The notes: a model not told the origin generated them from the sequence alone. Shown: positions 33,288 to 43,849, counted from the first letter of the stretch. The stretch: 64,000 nt of DNA from Rhyacophila brunnea (GCA_022495005.1 JAGYXB010000361.1:1-64000), one strand, 5' to 3'. Numbers and translations are program-made.

Positions 33288-33425
33288 TATCACTATCAGC
33301 CAGGGTCCATCCACTGGTGGATGAAGGCCTCCTCCTAGATCTTTCCACTCTTCTCGGTCCCTGTTTCTAGTTCCCTAGTCCTATTCTGTCACGTACATAT
33401 GCCGAACTTGATGGGTGTTTAGTGC
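33288..33425 (-). mobile_element. RTE LINE 3'-end fragment
   Basis: On the plus strand it reads CCACTGGTGGATGAAGGCCT followed by CTTCTCGGTCCCTG. That is the reverse complement of the RTE C-terminal region (EAFIQQW-DSG) at 21640-21705. It is a short, 5'-truncated tail. Confidence 0.75.
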
Positions 33426-33514
33426 CCCAACAACGAACAATGAATGAAGATCACACAGTCTTGATAAAAAATAATTATTTTAGGCGTGTGGAACACTAAT
33501 CGAGTATATAATTT

Positions 33515-34375
33515 TGGTTTTATAGCACCTGTACACGTGCATGGATTTACTCACAGCAATAGTGTGTATTTTAAACTATCGTGACAATTTCTTTTATTTT
33601 GTTAACTGTCAATTCATGGTGGAACTGCATTGTATTGTTGTTTTTATTTAATAAAACGCAATTTTTATGTAGTACTTATAAGATATTGGAATAAGTACTA
33701 CATAAAAATTGCGTTTTATTAAATAAAAACAACAATATCGTGACAATAACTGTTCACACATAAAAGTAAAAGACTGTCTCTCCAATTTCATTCTTTAAGA
33801 GTGAGCTAGACGCAATGTTATCATTTTATGGTACTATTACTACTATATGACAGGTAATGAAAATCGGTTAACCTCAAAATTCATTCGAAGTTTGTTTTTT
33901 TGCCGGCAGGTTCCCCACTATCGTTCTACTGCACAGGCACATATCAAAAAAAATCCCAACTGTCGCATGAAAATTCAGAAGCTTCCAAACTTTTTTGATT
34001 CATGCATTCAAGCTTGCAACTGCAGGATAATACATGTCTACCCATACAATTTTTTGCTATGGCCGCGATAATACTTACTGTCAACAATAAATCCATGCAC
34101 GTGTAAACGGGGTATAACTATTGTTGTATTCTAATATCCATTGTACTACATATTGTAATGGTGATTTATTGCATAAGCAAAACTTTTACAAGCTGCTTCG
34201 AAACCTGTCGGCGTCACAGACCTCTACGTACCTAAAACCACCACTGTTTGAGAGTAGATTTCGTGAAAATACTCCCAAATCTCAGTAGATTGTGTGTATG
34301 TCAATTTAAAGATTTTTTGTGTATTCGTCTGTTTAAGATATCCGAAAATAAATAATAAAGTATAATTTTAATTTA
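33515..34375 (+). repeat. Dispersed element, copy 1 (partner at 44339-45080)
   Basis: It is collinear with 44339-45080. An inner unit is bounded by inverted ends: TATAGCACCTGTACACGTGC near 33520, and the inverse around GTAAACGGGGTATA near 34110. Homology continues past the inner right end to about 34370. This copy carries an extra hairpin insertion at 33593-33736. No protein motif is seen. Confidence 0.75.
33633..33737. repeat. Perfect 47-bp-arm hairpin in a duplicated-target insertion
   Basis: Bases 33633-33679 are the exact reverse complement of 33691-33737 around an 11-base loop. The sequence ATCGTGACAAT occurs before the insertion (near 33582-33592) and after it (near 33737-33747), but once in the partner copy near 44396. 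The insertion, about 145 bp, therefore made a roughly 11-bp target duplication. Confidence 0.9.
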
Positions 34376-34379
34376 GGTA

Positions 34380-35085
34380 TGGTCCCAATATTGAAGCTCG
34401 ATTTGATATAAATAAAAAGATTTCAAGTTATACACATTTATATTTTTAAAAATCGACGTTTTTAAAATAAATAAAAAAAATATTAAAACGATGAATTAGT
34501 CAAAAATCTAAACATCAAAAAATTTAAAACTTATTAAAACTAAATTTTAATAATAAATATGACCATAAAATATAATGTAATAATAAGATGTGACCCTGCA
34601 ACGAATTCACATTTTATTACATTTTTTACAATTGTAAGTTTATCTTTAAATTAAAAAAAAAATTAAAATCTTTTTAATGTTTTCAGATACAGTTGAAATT
34701 GTAAATTATCAAAAAAAAATCTCAAATTGCAAGCTTCGTATTTTTCCGCTAGGCTCTCTGCTGGCATGCCTCTCCCCCTTAAGGGTGGCATTTTGTCTAG
34801 GGACGTCACTCGGTAGAATCATAGAATTATTCAGGGCCACAATTGAAAATTAGCCCAATGGCATCATGGGAAATGCAGTACAAAACAATGTTGTTAGACT
34901 AATACAATTGGAGTATAAATGTTTAATTAATGTGAGTAATTTGCTAAGTAAGCTTTAAGATGGTTACAAACTTTCATAGATTCATAGATCAGTGTATTTC
35001 CTGGCGCCCTTTGCCATACAAAATTTCAGAAACATTTTATTTGTTCACTATGTTATGTGTCCCTTTCAATTATTGAGAATTGATA
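34380..35085. other. No gene; hAT-like end at 34790-34812
   Basis: Very AT-rich sequence. Near 34785-34812, TTAAGGGTGGCATTTTGTCT and GGGACGTCACT resemble stretches at 45155-45175, 45860-45893 and 51150-51190. These look like one terminus of a further hAT-type family (CAGTGACGTCCC read inverted). Confidence 0.4.
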
Positions 35086-35089
35086 AATG

Positions 35090-35275
35090 AATATTACTTA
35101 TTATCTACTATGGCTTGGATAGACAGGGTTTAATCGATTTTAAAAACTAACAAACACTATCCACACATTGTGGTTTTAGTTCAATGCATTTGAAATACAT
35201 TTGACTGATGAAGTTTAGTGTGCGCTATTTATGTAGGATTTTAACAGCTTACCTCCACCCTTCACCACAGGTACT
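35090..35275 (-). mobile_element. hAT-type MITE fragment (GGTGGAGGTAGGCTG family)
   Basis: Minus-strand reading gives GTGGTGAAGGGTGGAGGTAA, the GCGCACACTAAACTTCATC block and the distal TAAACCCTGTCTATCCAAGC block. Termini are worn. It is the same family as 26280-26894. Confidence 0.7.
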
Positions 35276-35639
35276 TCATATATTTCAACATGATTTGTTG
35301 GGTATTTTGATGCCCTCTAATTTGTGCCGCCTGGGTGATTCAAACCCTAACACCCCTGCTTAATACGCCCTTGTTTGGAACCATTATTGGTGGAATATTC
35401 CTTCTAAAAGAAGGATGGGATTTCCAAACTTTCCGGTTATTATGATTCCAGAACAAGACAGATACAAAAGTAATTTAAGGATGGCAATAATTCTACCATT
35501 ATCAATCGCAGTATAGTATCCTCATCAAAGTCATCGCAGATAAGGACCTAATTGGAAAATTATTATATTTACTTACCAATGCAGGAAAAATCTTTCCAAC
35601 TATCTGTATTTTAATTATAATTTTTTTTATCATATTACA

Positions 35640-35940
35640 GTTCATTAATAGTTTTAATAATACTGCCAAAAGTCTCGAAATCATGTTATGGAGTAATTGG
35701 AATTTGAAAATTTGACATGCCGTATGAAATCAGGCATAATGTTAATGTATTTGTGGTTTATGTGCATGATCTATATGTCAGATGGTCTTGCATTTTTTTT
35801 CTAGCATATATATTTATATATAGACACATAATCCGTTGGTAACTCTGAATACCTAAATTATCGTCTTACCAACTTCTGGCAGTAACCCTACGATTAATCA
35901 ACCATTTACAATATTTTACATTATATTTTTAAGAATTTAT
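35640..35940 (+). repeat. Dispersed repeat; empty-site partner of 38225-39210
   Basis: It contains GTCTCGAAATCATGTTATGG, AAATCAGGCATAATG, TTTTTTCTAGCATA and TATATAGACACATAATC in uninterrupted order. The copy at 38225-39210 has the LTR-like element B inserted directly after TTCTAGCATA. Confidence 0.75.
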
Positions 35941-36040
35941 TATAATCCGATATAAGTTACTGTCTAGGAATTAGAAGTATTTATCAGTCTTAACAGTCTT
36001 TGAATAATAATTATTGTCTGTTCTGCTTGGATTTTTTAGT

Positions 36041-36615
36041 TCGCATCATCGTATGTGTTGTTAGCAATGGGGAATTGGAAAGGTTTTTCGACGAAAGTCT
36101 TGATGCCAACTATACACGAAGAGCAGGTAAGAAAAATCTTATATTTTTTCAGAGAATTTTGGTGAAATACAGACGGCTCTCGACTTTCGTACCCAATTGG
36201 TATCTGAAAATATGTATGAATGTTGAATGTACGAAAGTAGAGCAATGTAAAAAAAAACATCAATACGTGTACTTTGGAATATTTATTTATCAATGGGTAT
36301 AATAAAGTTAACGAGGCGTATTAGCAATCAGGTGTTTTCTTTATAAACTTGTCAAGACATAGTTGAAAACCACCCTTTTACGTATTTGAGAAGGTGACGT
36401 GGAGCGACTGGATGGAAGCGCACAGTTTTTGTATTATTAACAAAAACCAAAATTTCAAAATATGTACGAAAGTAGAACGTACGAAAGTCGAGGGCCGCCT
36501 GTATACTGAAGGTCTAATTACAAAGATCCCAGCTGACCACCGTGAACAATTACTGACTTTAAATATCAATTACACGGAACAATTCAGGTATCAACTCAAT
36601 CGTGTTGACGCTTGA
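36041..36615 (+). pseudogene. Unrecognised coding relic split by a MITE
   Basis: After a MITE at 36170-36501, the sequence is open as YTEGLITKIPADHREQLLTL, then NINYTEQFRYQLNRVDA and a TGA at 36613-36615. Before the MITE, ILVKY joins in frame when the insert and one TA are ignored. Further upstream an open block (FASSYVLLAMGNWKGFSTKV) lies between an AG at 36040 and a GTAAG at 36127. The 26 bases to the next AG are too short for a normal intron. The composition looks like protein-coding sequence but I recognise no family. It could be a gene fragment, a retrocopy or chance. Confidence 0.4.
36170..36501. mobile_element. pogo-like MITE, 332 bp
   Basis: The terminal repeats CAGACGGCTCTCGACTTTCG and, inverted on the right, CAGGCGGCCCTCGACTTTCG are flanked by TA at 36168-36169 and 36502-36503. 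CGTACGAAAGT-type motifs recur inside. It interrupts an open frame. Confidence 0.85.
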
Positions 36616-36639
36616 TTTGATTGGTTCATAATCATCACA

Positions 36640-36965
36640 CCATCATCAGCCGGGATCGATCCGTTGCTGGATGAAGGCCTCCCCTAGCTTCCTAAACTCA
36701 TCTCGGTCTCTAGTTCTTTGCTGCCACGTACATCCAACTGAACTTTATGAGTTCGTCTATCCAGCAAGTTTTAGGGCGTCCCTGTGGGCGTCAAGTGTCC
36801 CTTGGGTACCATTGTATGGCAACATTTGTCCAGCAGCTGTCCACTTGCCGAGCGACATGTCCAGCCCATTGCCATTTCATCTGTTTAGCGACCTCTATCA
36901 CATCCCATACGGTTGTCTGCTTACTTATCCTTATTTTGTGACCTTTAAGCGTTATAAGTAATAAC
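36640..36965 (-). mobile_element. RTE LINE 3'-end fragment
   Basis: Minus-strand translation gives the RTE C-terminus, including KQMKWQWAGHVARQVDSCWT, AIQWYPRDT, RPQGRPKTCWIDELIKF and the tail region near 36650, with at least two stops. It matches the end of the element at 18.5-21.7 kb but is older. Confidence 0.85.
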
Positions 36966-37094
36966 TTTTTCGGATGAAATTATCTGTAGACCACAATTCG
37001 TCCATTGACCATTATGTGAGTTTGAACTGACATTAATACACAATCATTTACAATCGAAAAATACGTGTAATTGTTAATTTTTTTTATTGATTAG

Positions 37095-37291
37095 GTTTTT
37101 TTTTACCATGTCCGATCTTAATAAGATTATTTGGGCCTCCACAGGGTGGAGGTTTGTATTAACGGATTTTGTTTTTACGAGAAATGGATGTCAGCCACTT
37201 GCTCAACCTATTTGGTCCATACTCTGACTCATACACAAATTGAAAAACAATATGTGTATTTGCCAGACCCAGGATTCGAACCTGGGACCCT
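37095..37291 (-). mobile_element. tRNA-derived SINE, 5'-truncated
   Basis: The body and box B region (reverse complement of GGATTCGAACC at 37272-37282) match the copy at 5499. The box A end is missing. A poly-T run at 37094-37104 is the inverted A tail. Confidence 0.8.
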
Positions 37292-37439
37292 TAATATTGG
37301 GATATTTAATCTACAATATGTCAATAACATAAAACTTCAGGACTATCGGAAGTGATTACCATTTGTTTAACTATCACAACTGTCAAAGCTCAATTTTTTT
37401 ATTCATTCATTGATCGTCCATTGGTCAGTAGCAGAGTAT

Positions 37440-37605
37440 AGACGAATCGGACAACTAATACTAGAGACACATTATCATCACGTTGTGTGCGCTCATGTGC
37501 TATCACGCTGACAAATTTAAGGTTTCTTGTCATTCTGCAGTATATTTTGAATAATTACTATCTCTCTCAACGTAGTAATATGTTTCAGACCATTATTGTC
37601 CTCGG
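37440..37605 (-). repeat. Inverted fragment related to the DM9-1 3' flank
   Basis: Reverse complemented it shows CAAAATATACTGCAGAATGA, AAATTTGTC and a GTGATGATAATGTG stretch in the same order as 11365-11440. It is a worn, partial copy. Confidence 0.5.
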
Positions 37606-38224
37606 ACTTTTGTCTCATCAATGAAGTGTCTACATTACAGATTAGATTCGTAACTTTCATACAAGAGGATGCCTAGTAAAAAAAGCTCCATCTGTTGTCG
37701 TCATATAGAATTTTGATAACAAGATCCTTTGGAATTCAAAAAAATATTCTAATAAAATTTGAATTATAGCAAAAATAAATTAAGGACGATATTTCAAGTC
37801 AGATTCACTTTATTGCAACCGCAACATAAGTTTATAAGGATATAGGTTATTATAATAATCGTCAGAATGATGAATTCATTAATTTCTTAATTAAATACCG
37901 AAGATTTCATTATGAATATTCATTGCTTGCTGTTATATCGCACACTGAAGTTAATGGCCCCACAAAACCACACCACACCCGGTCTTAATCGGGTGTATCA
38001 CGGGACCCTGAGCTTCGTGTGATGCATCAGCAATTTTTTATGTCTGGGAATATCCGCTAAAAACCCAATGATGGACAAAGATTCTGAAACAATTATAGTA
38101 ATTTTAACATGTAATATAAAAAATAAATTATGACATTGACTGCCATCACGAATTTTGCATGAATGTGCAAATGTAATATAAACATTTTATATAAGTAATT
38201 TACTGAAACATAAACTTCATTACA

Positions 38225-39210
38225 TATTGTGAAGTCTCGAAATCATGTTATGGAGTAATTGCAATTTGAAAGTTTTACATACCTTCTAAAATCAGGCATA
38301 ATGCTAATTTCTTTGTGCTATCTGTGCATGTTCTATATATCGGATGGCCTTAAATCTTTTTTCTAGCATACTATCACCGGCCTTCTGCGCGCTCTGAAGC
38401 GGAGATGGCAGGCCGTGATAACGTCAAGGTCAAAGCGGGGGTGGGGGACAGAAACGCACGGGGTATTTGGTCAAGACTGGTTTATTTCATCGTATTGCAG
38501 GGTAGTCGTTACAGATACGATACAGGTTATTGTCGTCGTTGGCGGTCGGTTGGTATTGGCGGGCGGCAACGTGGTGTCGCGGGCTTGGCTGCTGGGGCTT
38601 CGCATCCGAGGCGATGCTCGCTGTCCGATGGGAGGTAGGGTTGGGGCTTGCGGCTTGGCGTGCTGCCGATGTCAGATGTGGTCTTTTTGGCGGGCTGTCC
38701 GGAATGCTGGCTTGGCTTCGCGTCCGAGGCGAGGCGAGCGAGAAGAGATTTTTCGGTCGATGCTGTTGGTTCGGCGGTTGATGTAAGAGAGATGCTGGCT
38801 GGTCGACGTATCAGGCAAGAGAGAGCTTTCGCGCCCATCCAGATCCAACTGCCAGATTCGCGGCGTCCTGTTTTATCCGTCGGTCGGGAAGCTCCCTGTT
38901 TTACCGACGGATTGACTAGTGGCGGCGCGAGCGGCCGTTTTTGATAGACCGCGTCTGTTTTGGCGGGATTTTGACGAATTTGAATTTCAAGGAGACGGGT
39001 TCCGCTCGGCCGAGGGTTGCGATCACCGCGAAGAGTGGACGTAGGCTGTGGTATTTTGGGAAATATGATGGTTCGGTCCGCCCTTTGAGGTAGTCTCCTG
39101 TGGGAGATTTCCATCTGGTATCAATACATATTTATATATAGACACATAATCAGTTATTAACTCAAACTACCTAAACTATCGACTTATCAACTTTTGGCAG
39201 CATCAATATA
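38225..39210 (+). repeat. Dispersed repeat interrupted by LTR-like element B
   Basis: The halves 38225-38371 and 39124-39210 are collinear with the unbroken copy at 35640-35940. Confidence 0.75.
38372..39123 (-). mobile_element. LTR-like element B, 752 bp
   Basis: On the minus strand it starts TGATACCAGATGG and ends GGCCGGTGATA, flanked by a perfect 4-bp duplication (ATAC on the plus strand at 38368-38371 and 39124-39127). The ends match element A at 23779-25013. It is strikingly GC-rich against its surroundings, which creates several overlapping open frames without protein motifs. A solo LTR is the best guess. Confidence 0.65.
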
Positions 39211-40223
39211 ATTATTATATTATATATGTTTGTTGATTTGTAAACGTTAAAATGACTGTACTATGACATGATTGCAATGGATTTTGAAGGAACATACTAG
39301 TATCCAGTGTATAGCTACATATGCCAGTGTCAGTGATTTCACTTCACCTTATTACACTCTGCCCTTTGATTCTACCAATGAATATTTCCTGCGTGCATTT
39401 ATAACGCTATAACCACTGGTGGGATGCTCACCTACGAGTTGCTGTGATCTAACAGTCCTAATTATTTGGACTGTGCACTGTCCTGTCTTTTGCACACATT
39501 AAAAGTAAATAATTCTTTTGATATCACTGTTGTAAGACAAAATTAATGTCTACGAAACTATGCCGCAACCAAGTGTGCTGCTGAAAGACATAGATATGTT
39601 TATTTTGGGTCCGGCATCTCTGAGGATGAGAGACATCAAAAGGAGAATTTTTTAAATTCGCTCTACATCCTATGGGATAACACGTGCCGTTGAATCAACT
39701 GGGGATTTCCACTTATAGAGTCTTTTTGGAAGTAACATAAAATATATGCTGATGGTGCAAAATTTTTATTCTTGGCATAATTGAATTAGGTGATCAGAAC
39801 GCTTATTAAAACTGTTCATGCTACTTTTGCTGAGTACGGACGTCCAATTAATTCATCATTGCCTGATTATTTTATACGATTACGTGTTAATTACATGTTA
39901 TGTACACAAAATATAGTGTAAAACGATGACTAAAGAGTATTAGGCTGCCGGCGGCTCCCGGTGGAGACACGCGGCCACTCATAGCCAGTGCCGCCGACTC
40001 CGTTCGGAGCCGTACGTATATCAGTCGCGAAAGTGTCTTTCTTTTGCAGACACCATTTTTGTATAGTTTATTTCTTAACTGGCATCATAGTTGAAAATGT
40101 TGAATTTGTAAACCAACGGCAAGGTGATTTATCTGCTAGGTTTTTTAATGATGATTACCTTAAAAATAAGGCAATTAATGTATCGAAAATTTATTAAAAA
40201 AAAAAAAATTTCACACTTGCTAG
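39211..40223. other. Upstream region of DM9-2; possible promoter or first exon
   Basis: It is mostly AT-rich. A GC-rich block at 39945-40015 precedes ACGTATATCAGTCGCG at 40014-40029, which contains the arthropod initiator motif TCAGT and lies about 200 bp upstream of the first DM9-2 exon I can define. No coding first exon with an ATG in the required phase was convincing. The promoter suggestion is weak inference. Confidence 0.2.
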
Positions 40224-40417
40224 GCTTAACATGGAAGTCCACCAACAACGGGATGATTCCGCAGGGGGCCGTAATTGGTGGAAATGAGGGCAGAGAGCTT
40301 CTATACGTTGGCAAAGCACTTCACGAAGGTTCTTTGACACCCGGTAAAGTTAAGCTGTCCACCGGAGTATGCAATATACCATGGGGTAATTATGAACACA
40401 GCAAGACAGACTTCAAG
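40224..40417 (+). CDS. DM9-repeat gene 2, internal exon (first DM9 unit)
   Basis: This exon encodes 64 residues of a DM9 unit. It opens LTWKSTNNGMIPQGAVIGG, then LLYVGKALHEGSLTPGKVKL, CNIPWGNYEH and KTDFK. The acceptor AG is at 40222-40223 (phase 1) and the donor GTTAGT follows AAG at 40417 (phase 0). Length, phases and motif order match DM9-1 exon 1669-1856, so the genes are tandem paralogues. Downstream is a 2.56-kb intron holding a hAT element and then the exon at 42977. The start codon lies in an unseen upstream exon; the in-frame ATG at 40231 is not used, because the Trp codon and the residues before it are conserved between the paralogues. Confidence 0.87.
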
Positions 40418-41127
40418 GTTAGTATTATGTTTTGCAATCTTCACTCTGCATATTAAGGCTAAGTACTGTGTTACCTACTGTGAATTTACTTTTAAGCATC
40501 TAGCAAAGGGATTCCCAACCATGTGCCCACGATCACCTTTTTGTTAAGTTGACGTTAATTTTAGTCGTTAATTTTAGTAGTTAAGTTACGTTTAGTCATT
40601 AAGTTTTAATTTAAGGAAAAAAGCATTTACCCTCAATTTTAATGATTTTTTGTTTAATAACTTCTTTAATTATTATTAGATTGAAAATATATTACACCAA
40701 ATCATCAATGATCACCCCATGTCGGTGCCTATTTTTTTTTTAATATTGAACCAAAATTATTCAAAAAACGTTTTTTGCCCCTCCTGTAAAATTTGTTCTG
40801 TGAGGGTTACGCCCTTTTTCCTAAACACGGTCGATACATTCTCATCTATAAAAAAATGATTGAAGAAATCCAATGTCATAAATCCCACTAGGTTATTTAA
40901 TTGTCATGATTTTTCTCATATAATTTGTACATACGTATATATTTTTATTAATGAAAAACATAAATAGTTATACTTCTTCTTCTTGGTCGTTTTCTCATGG
41001 CTGAGGGTCATGACCACCTTGGAATGTTGTCATCTTTTGTGTGGATAATATTGTATGTATGCTGTTACTAATTGAACAAATTATATTATTAATTATAGAG
41101 TACAAAATAGTGACATTACACAGGGGA

Positions 41128-41380
41128 GGGGCTAGAGGGGTAGACACCCAATGCACTGCTTATATACGGCAGATAAAGGAAGAAAACAATAATATAATGA
41201 TATCATTTTTGACAGCATATTTAGTAAAAACATTGCCTACCCAAATCTTCAGTAGCATGTAGTATCAAATGTCTAAAGATTGTTGTTTTGATTTGTCCGT
41301 CTAATGTAGGTAAATTACCGATTAGTTATATACGGTATATAACAAAAAACTCGCTAGTCTCTGATATTTTTTTCTATTTC
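41128..41380 (+). repeat. Dispersed repeat holding the empty site of the 2452 insertion
   Basis: The blocks AATGCACTGCTTATATA and TTTTTGACAGCATATTTA lie about 50 bp apart here. At 2409 and 2850 they are separated by the 383-bp element plus one 9-bp duplication. Confidence 0.7.
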
Positions 41381-41459
41381 GAGCACTATACTTAAACGAT
41401 TAAAAATATAACACATATTTCTAATAATTATCTGTTTCATTCAATGACATATTAAATGG

Positions 41460-42085
41460 ACAACTCACTTCATATCGGCGCGCACGAGAAATTGTGCATG
41501 AAAGTCATTCACAGATGTATAGTTAGACGTCACGTGACCATATGACGTATCCATTTCCATTATGCGATACAAGCTTCGAGAATTTATAGTAATATAATCT
41601 TTATTGTAATGGCGTATTAGTGTCATTGCGTTAGAAACTGTTTCTCGGTTACTTACGACTTCTCGGAGATTAGACGCAAGTGAGCCCAGCGCATCACAGG
41701 CGTCTCTCCAATGGTTTCTGTCATTCAATTGCATTGAATAAACATTCATCAATATCTTAAAATGGCATTTTATCAATAATAAATAATACTAACACATGAA
41801 AAGTGATATCCCATCTTTCTTGGAGTGTTTAGTAGATTTTTTTACAATTTTTAACTAGGCACATTGGCATTTTGGAACACAATAATAACGGCGGAGTCAA
41901 AACCTGACAGTCAGAAATTTTGTATGGGCAGACCCAGCGGTGTTGCCAGACCGCTTGCAAGCAGAATGTTCATTTGAGCTTAGGATACCGATATTAAAAT
42001 ATGAATTTCGCCATCCGGCAGACCCGACACAAAGTGAGTGTCATTTTATTTTCCAGATGCTTCGTCCATATTAATGTCATTGGTT
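41460..42085 (-). repeat. Inverted relative of the 27300-27770 repeat
   Basis: Reverse complemented, it contains CGCCATTACAATAAA, CGCATAATGGAAATG and, in a separate block, the GTCGGGTCTGCCG motif. An open minus-strand frame at 41465-41776 lies over it and has no recognised domain. Confidence 0.6.
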
Positions 42086-42179
42086 TCATTATATTATTTA
42101 ATAATATTTTTAAATAATTCTAAAAACTTCGTTAATACGGGGCGGGCTTGACTAGGAATTGTCAAAAAATAAAACTAAT

Positions 42180-42380
42180 ATTTTTTTTTTTGATTATGTC
42201 CGATCATAATATAGACCTCCACAGAGTAGAGGTTTGTATTAACAGATTTTGTTTTTATGAGAAATAGATGTCAGCCACTTGCTCAACCGATTAGGTCCAT
42301 ACCCTGACTCACACACGAATTGAAAAACAATATGTATACTTGCCAGACCCAGGATTCGAACCTGGGACCCACTGCGCTTA
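42180..42380 (-). mobile_element. tRNA-derived SINE, 5'-truncated
   Basis: The inverted A tail is at 42180-42191, the body follows, and the box B inverse GGATTCGAACC is near 42352-42362. Homology ends shortly after GACCCACTGCG, so the box A side is missing. It is nested in the hAT element of the DM9-2 intron. Confidence 0.82.
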
Positions 42381-42976
42381 TAACTTTTATATACTAATAT
42401 TTATTTGTCATAATGTTTGTAGTATTTTCTGTTAAGGTTAAGTAAGTTACGTTGGAAAAAAAATGTGCTCGCCATTCCATTTTTGGCTATAAATGTGCTC
42501 CTGATTAAAGACAGATTGGGAATCCTAGATTCTAGCATCTAAAGATGAAAGATGAAATTTAATATATTTTTACTAATGACATACCAACTCAAAGTTATCT
42601 AAAACATTAAAAGATTATTTTTTTAATAAACATATTAAACGTACATTTATTAATTTTAATTTAATAAATGCAAATTTTTATCGTACTGATTCCACTTTTA
42701 TTAAATAACTGGACCGGTTTCGTCCACTTCAGAGGGACATTTTCAACTAAAAGAATATACAACAAAACGTAAGGTTGGGAACACCTGAATTTTACACTTA
42801 CAAATATTGTTAGCGTTAAATTTTGTCACAGAATCTACTCTCAAATCTTGTATTATTCGCATTCTTCCCTTAATTTTTCACCCCCTTAAAAAACGCATGA
42901 ATTACCTCAATATGGTATATGTCTGCACTTTGCCTGGGAATATCATTGCTACTAATACACATAAATAAATTTTCAG

Positions 42977-43225
42977 GTTCTTTGTGGCAACACCGCCGAC
43001 TGGATCCGAACGAGCGATGCGAGAATTCCCTTCAATGCGCTAATTGTTGGAAAGTCTGAAGATGGCGAGATGCTGTTTGCTGGTCGCGTCTACCATAATG
43101 GTTCGCTGATCGTTGGCAAGGTCCAACCGAGATATCAAGCCTGCTATATACCATGTGATGGTTCTGAGATGGCATTCAGCCAATACGAAATCTTGGTAGA
43201 CACTAGTATTACTGTTACATACTGA
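42977..43225 (+). CDS. DM9-repeat gene 2, terminal exon (second DM9 unit)
   Basis: Eighty-two codons and a TGA stop (43223-43225) follow the acceptor TTTTCAG ending at 42976. It opens VLCGNTADWIRTSD, then IPFNALIVGKSEDGEMLFAG, RVYHNGSLIVGKVQP, CYIPCDGSEM and FSQYEIL. It joins in phase 0 to 40224-40417, giving a 146-residue two-unit protein plus the missing first exon. DM9-1 and DM9-2 differ at many positions in this unit, so the duplication is not recent. Some DM9 proteins act as carbohydrate-binding immune or stress proteins; a role here is not shown by the sequence. Confidence 0.88.
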   Translation, partial: VLCGNTADWIRTSDARIPFNALIVGKSEDGEMLFAGRVYHNGSLIVGKVQPRYQACYIPCDGSEMAFSQYEILVDTSITVTY

Positions 43226-43641
43226 AATTTATTTATTTGATATCTACACAAGTTCGTAGACAACTATTAAAAAATGGGTATTTGTTTGTTTTTAGTTTCA
43301 TATGATGATATCGTCACCGTACAGGCCAAATAGCGTAACCCTCAAATATCAAATTGTTCAGGAAGTGAAAAAAACTGTGGGCATTGGATTTACTTATTAT
43401 TATATAATATTTATTTATTATTTTATTACAAATTGAGTAGCTTACTCTGTTTGTACCCTGTGGCTTACGTTTAGAGAGGGTTACAGCATTTGGCTGGAAT
43501 GGCTTCAAAAATAGTTTTGAATTATTTTGATATGAAATAATTTTTTGGGATTTATGATACTTGGCCAGTTCGTGTACGAGTATACAATAAGTCCATTACC
43601 ATCAAAATGTTACTTTGGTGAAGAGAGAGATGACTGTGTTA

Positions 43642-43849
43642 CAGTGGCTAAGAATGGAGGTAGGCCGTTAAAATATGACATAAATAGTGCACACTAAACT
43701 TTGTCAGTCATACTAATTTGTTTTTATTGAACTAAGAATTACAAATTCCAGATGGTGCTGGTTAGTTTTTTTTTAATTCAATTAATCCCTGCGTTAACCA
43801 AGTCATAATAGATCTGATCTTAACAGTCTACCTCCACCTTTTGCCATTG
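43642..43849. mobile_element. hAT MITE, 208 bp (GGTGGAGGTAGGCTG family)
   Basis: It starts CAGTGGCTAAGAATGGAGG and ends with CCATTG. Perfect 8-bp duplications CTGTGTTA lie at 43634-43641 and 43850-43857. It is the compact form of the family and the clearest proof that it is hAT-like. Confidence 0.92.

Larger units (their letters stand above)
40503..42533. mobile_element. hAT element in the DM9-2 intron, 2.03 kb
   Basis: Perfect 8-bp duplications AGCATCTA lie at 40495-40502 and 42534-42541. The ends carry GGATTCCCAACC on the left and its inverse GATTGGGAATCC on the right, a common hAT terminal motif, although the outermost bases differ. Inside are older repeats (41128-41380, 41460-42080) and a SINE at 42180-42380. 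No transposase is recognised. Confidence 0.75.

Noticed and set aside
38415..39114. Long frames on both strands, up to 195 codons
   Set aside because: They coincide with GC-rich LTR-like element B, show no known motif, and conflict with each other on both strands.
41465..41776. Minus-strand 103-codon frame
   Set aside because: It overlies a dispersed repeat also present at 27.5 kb and has no known domain.
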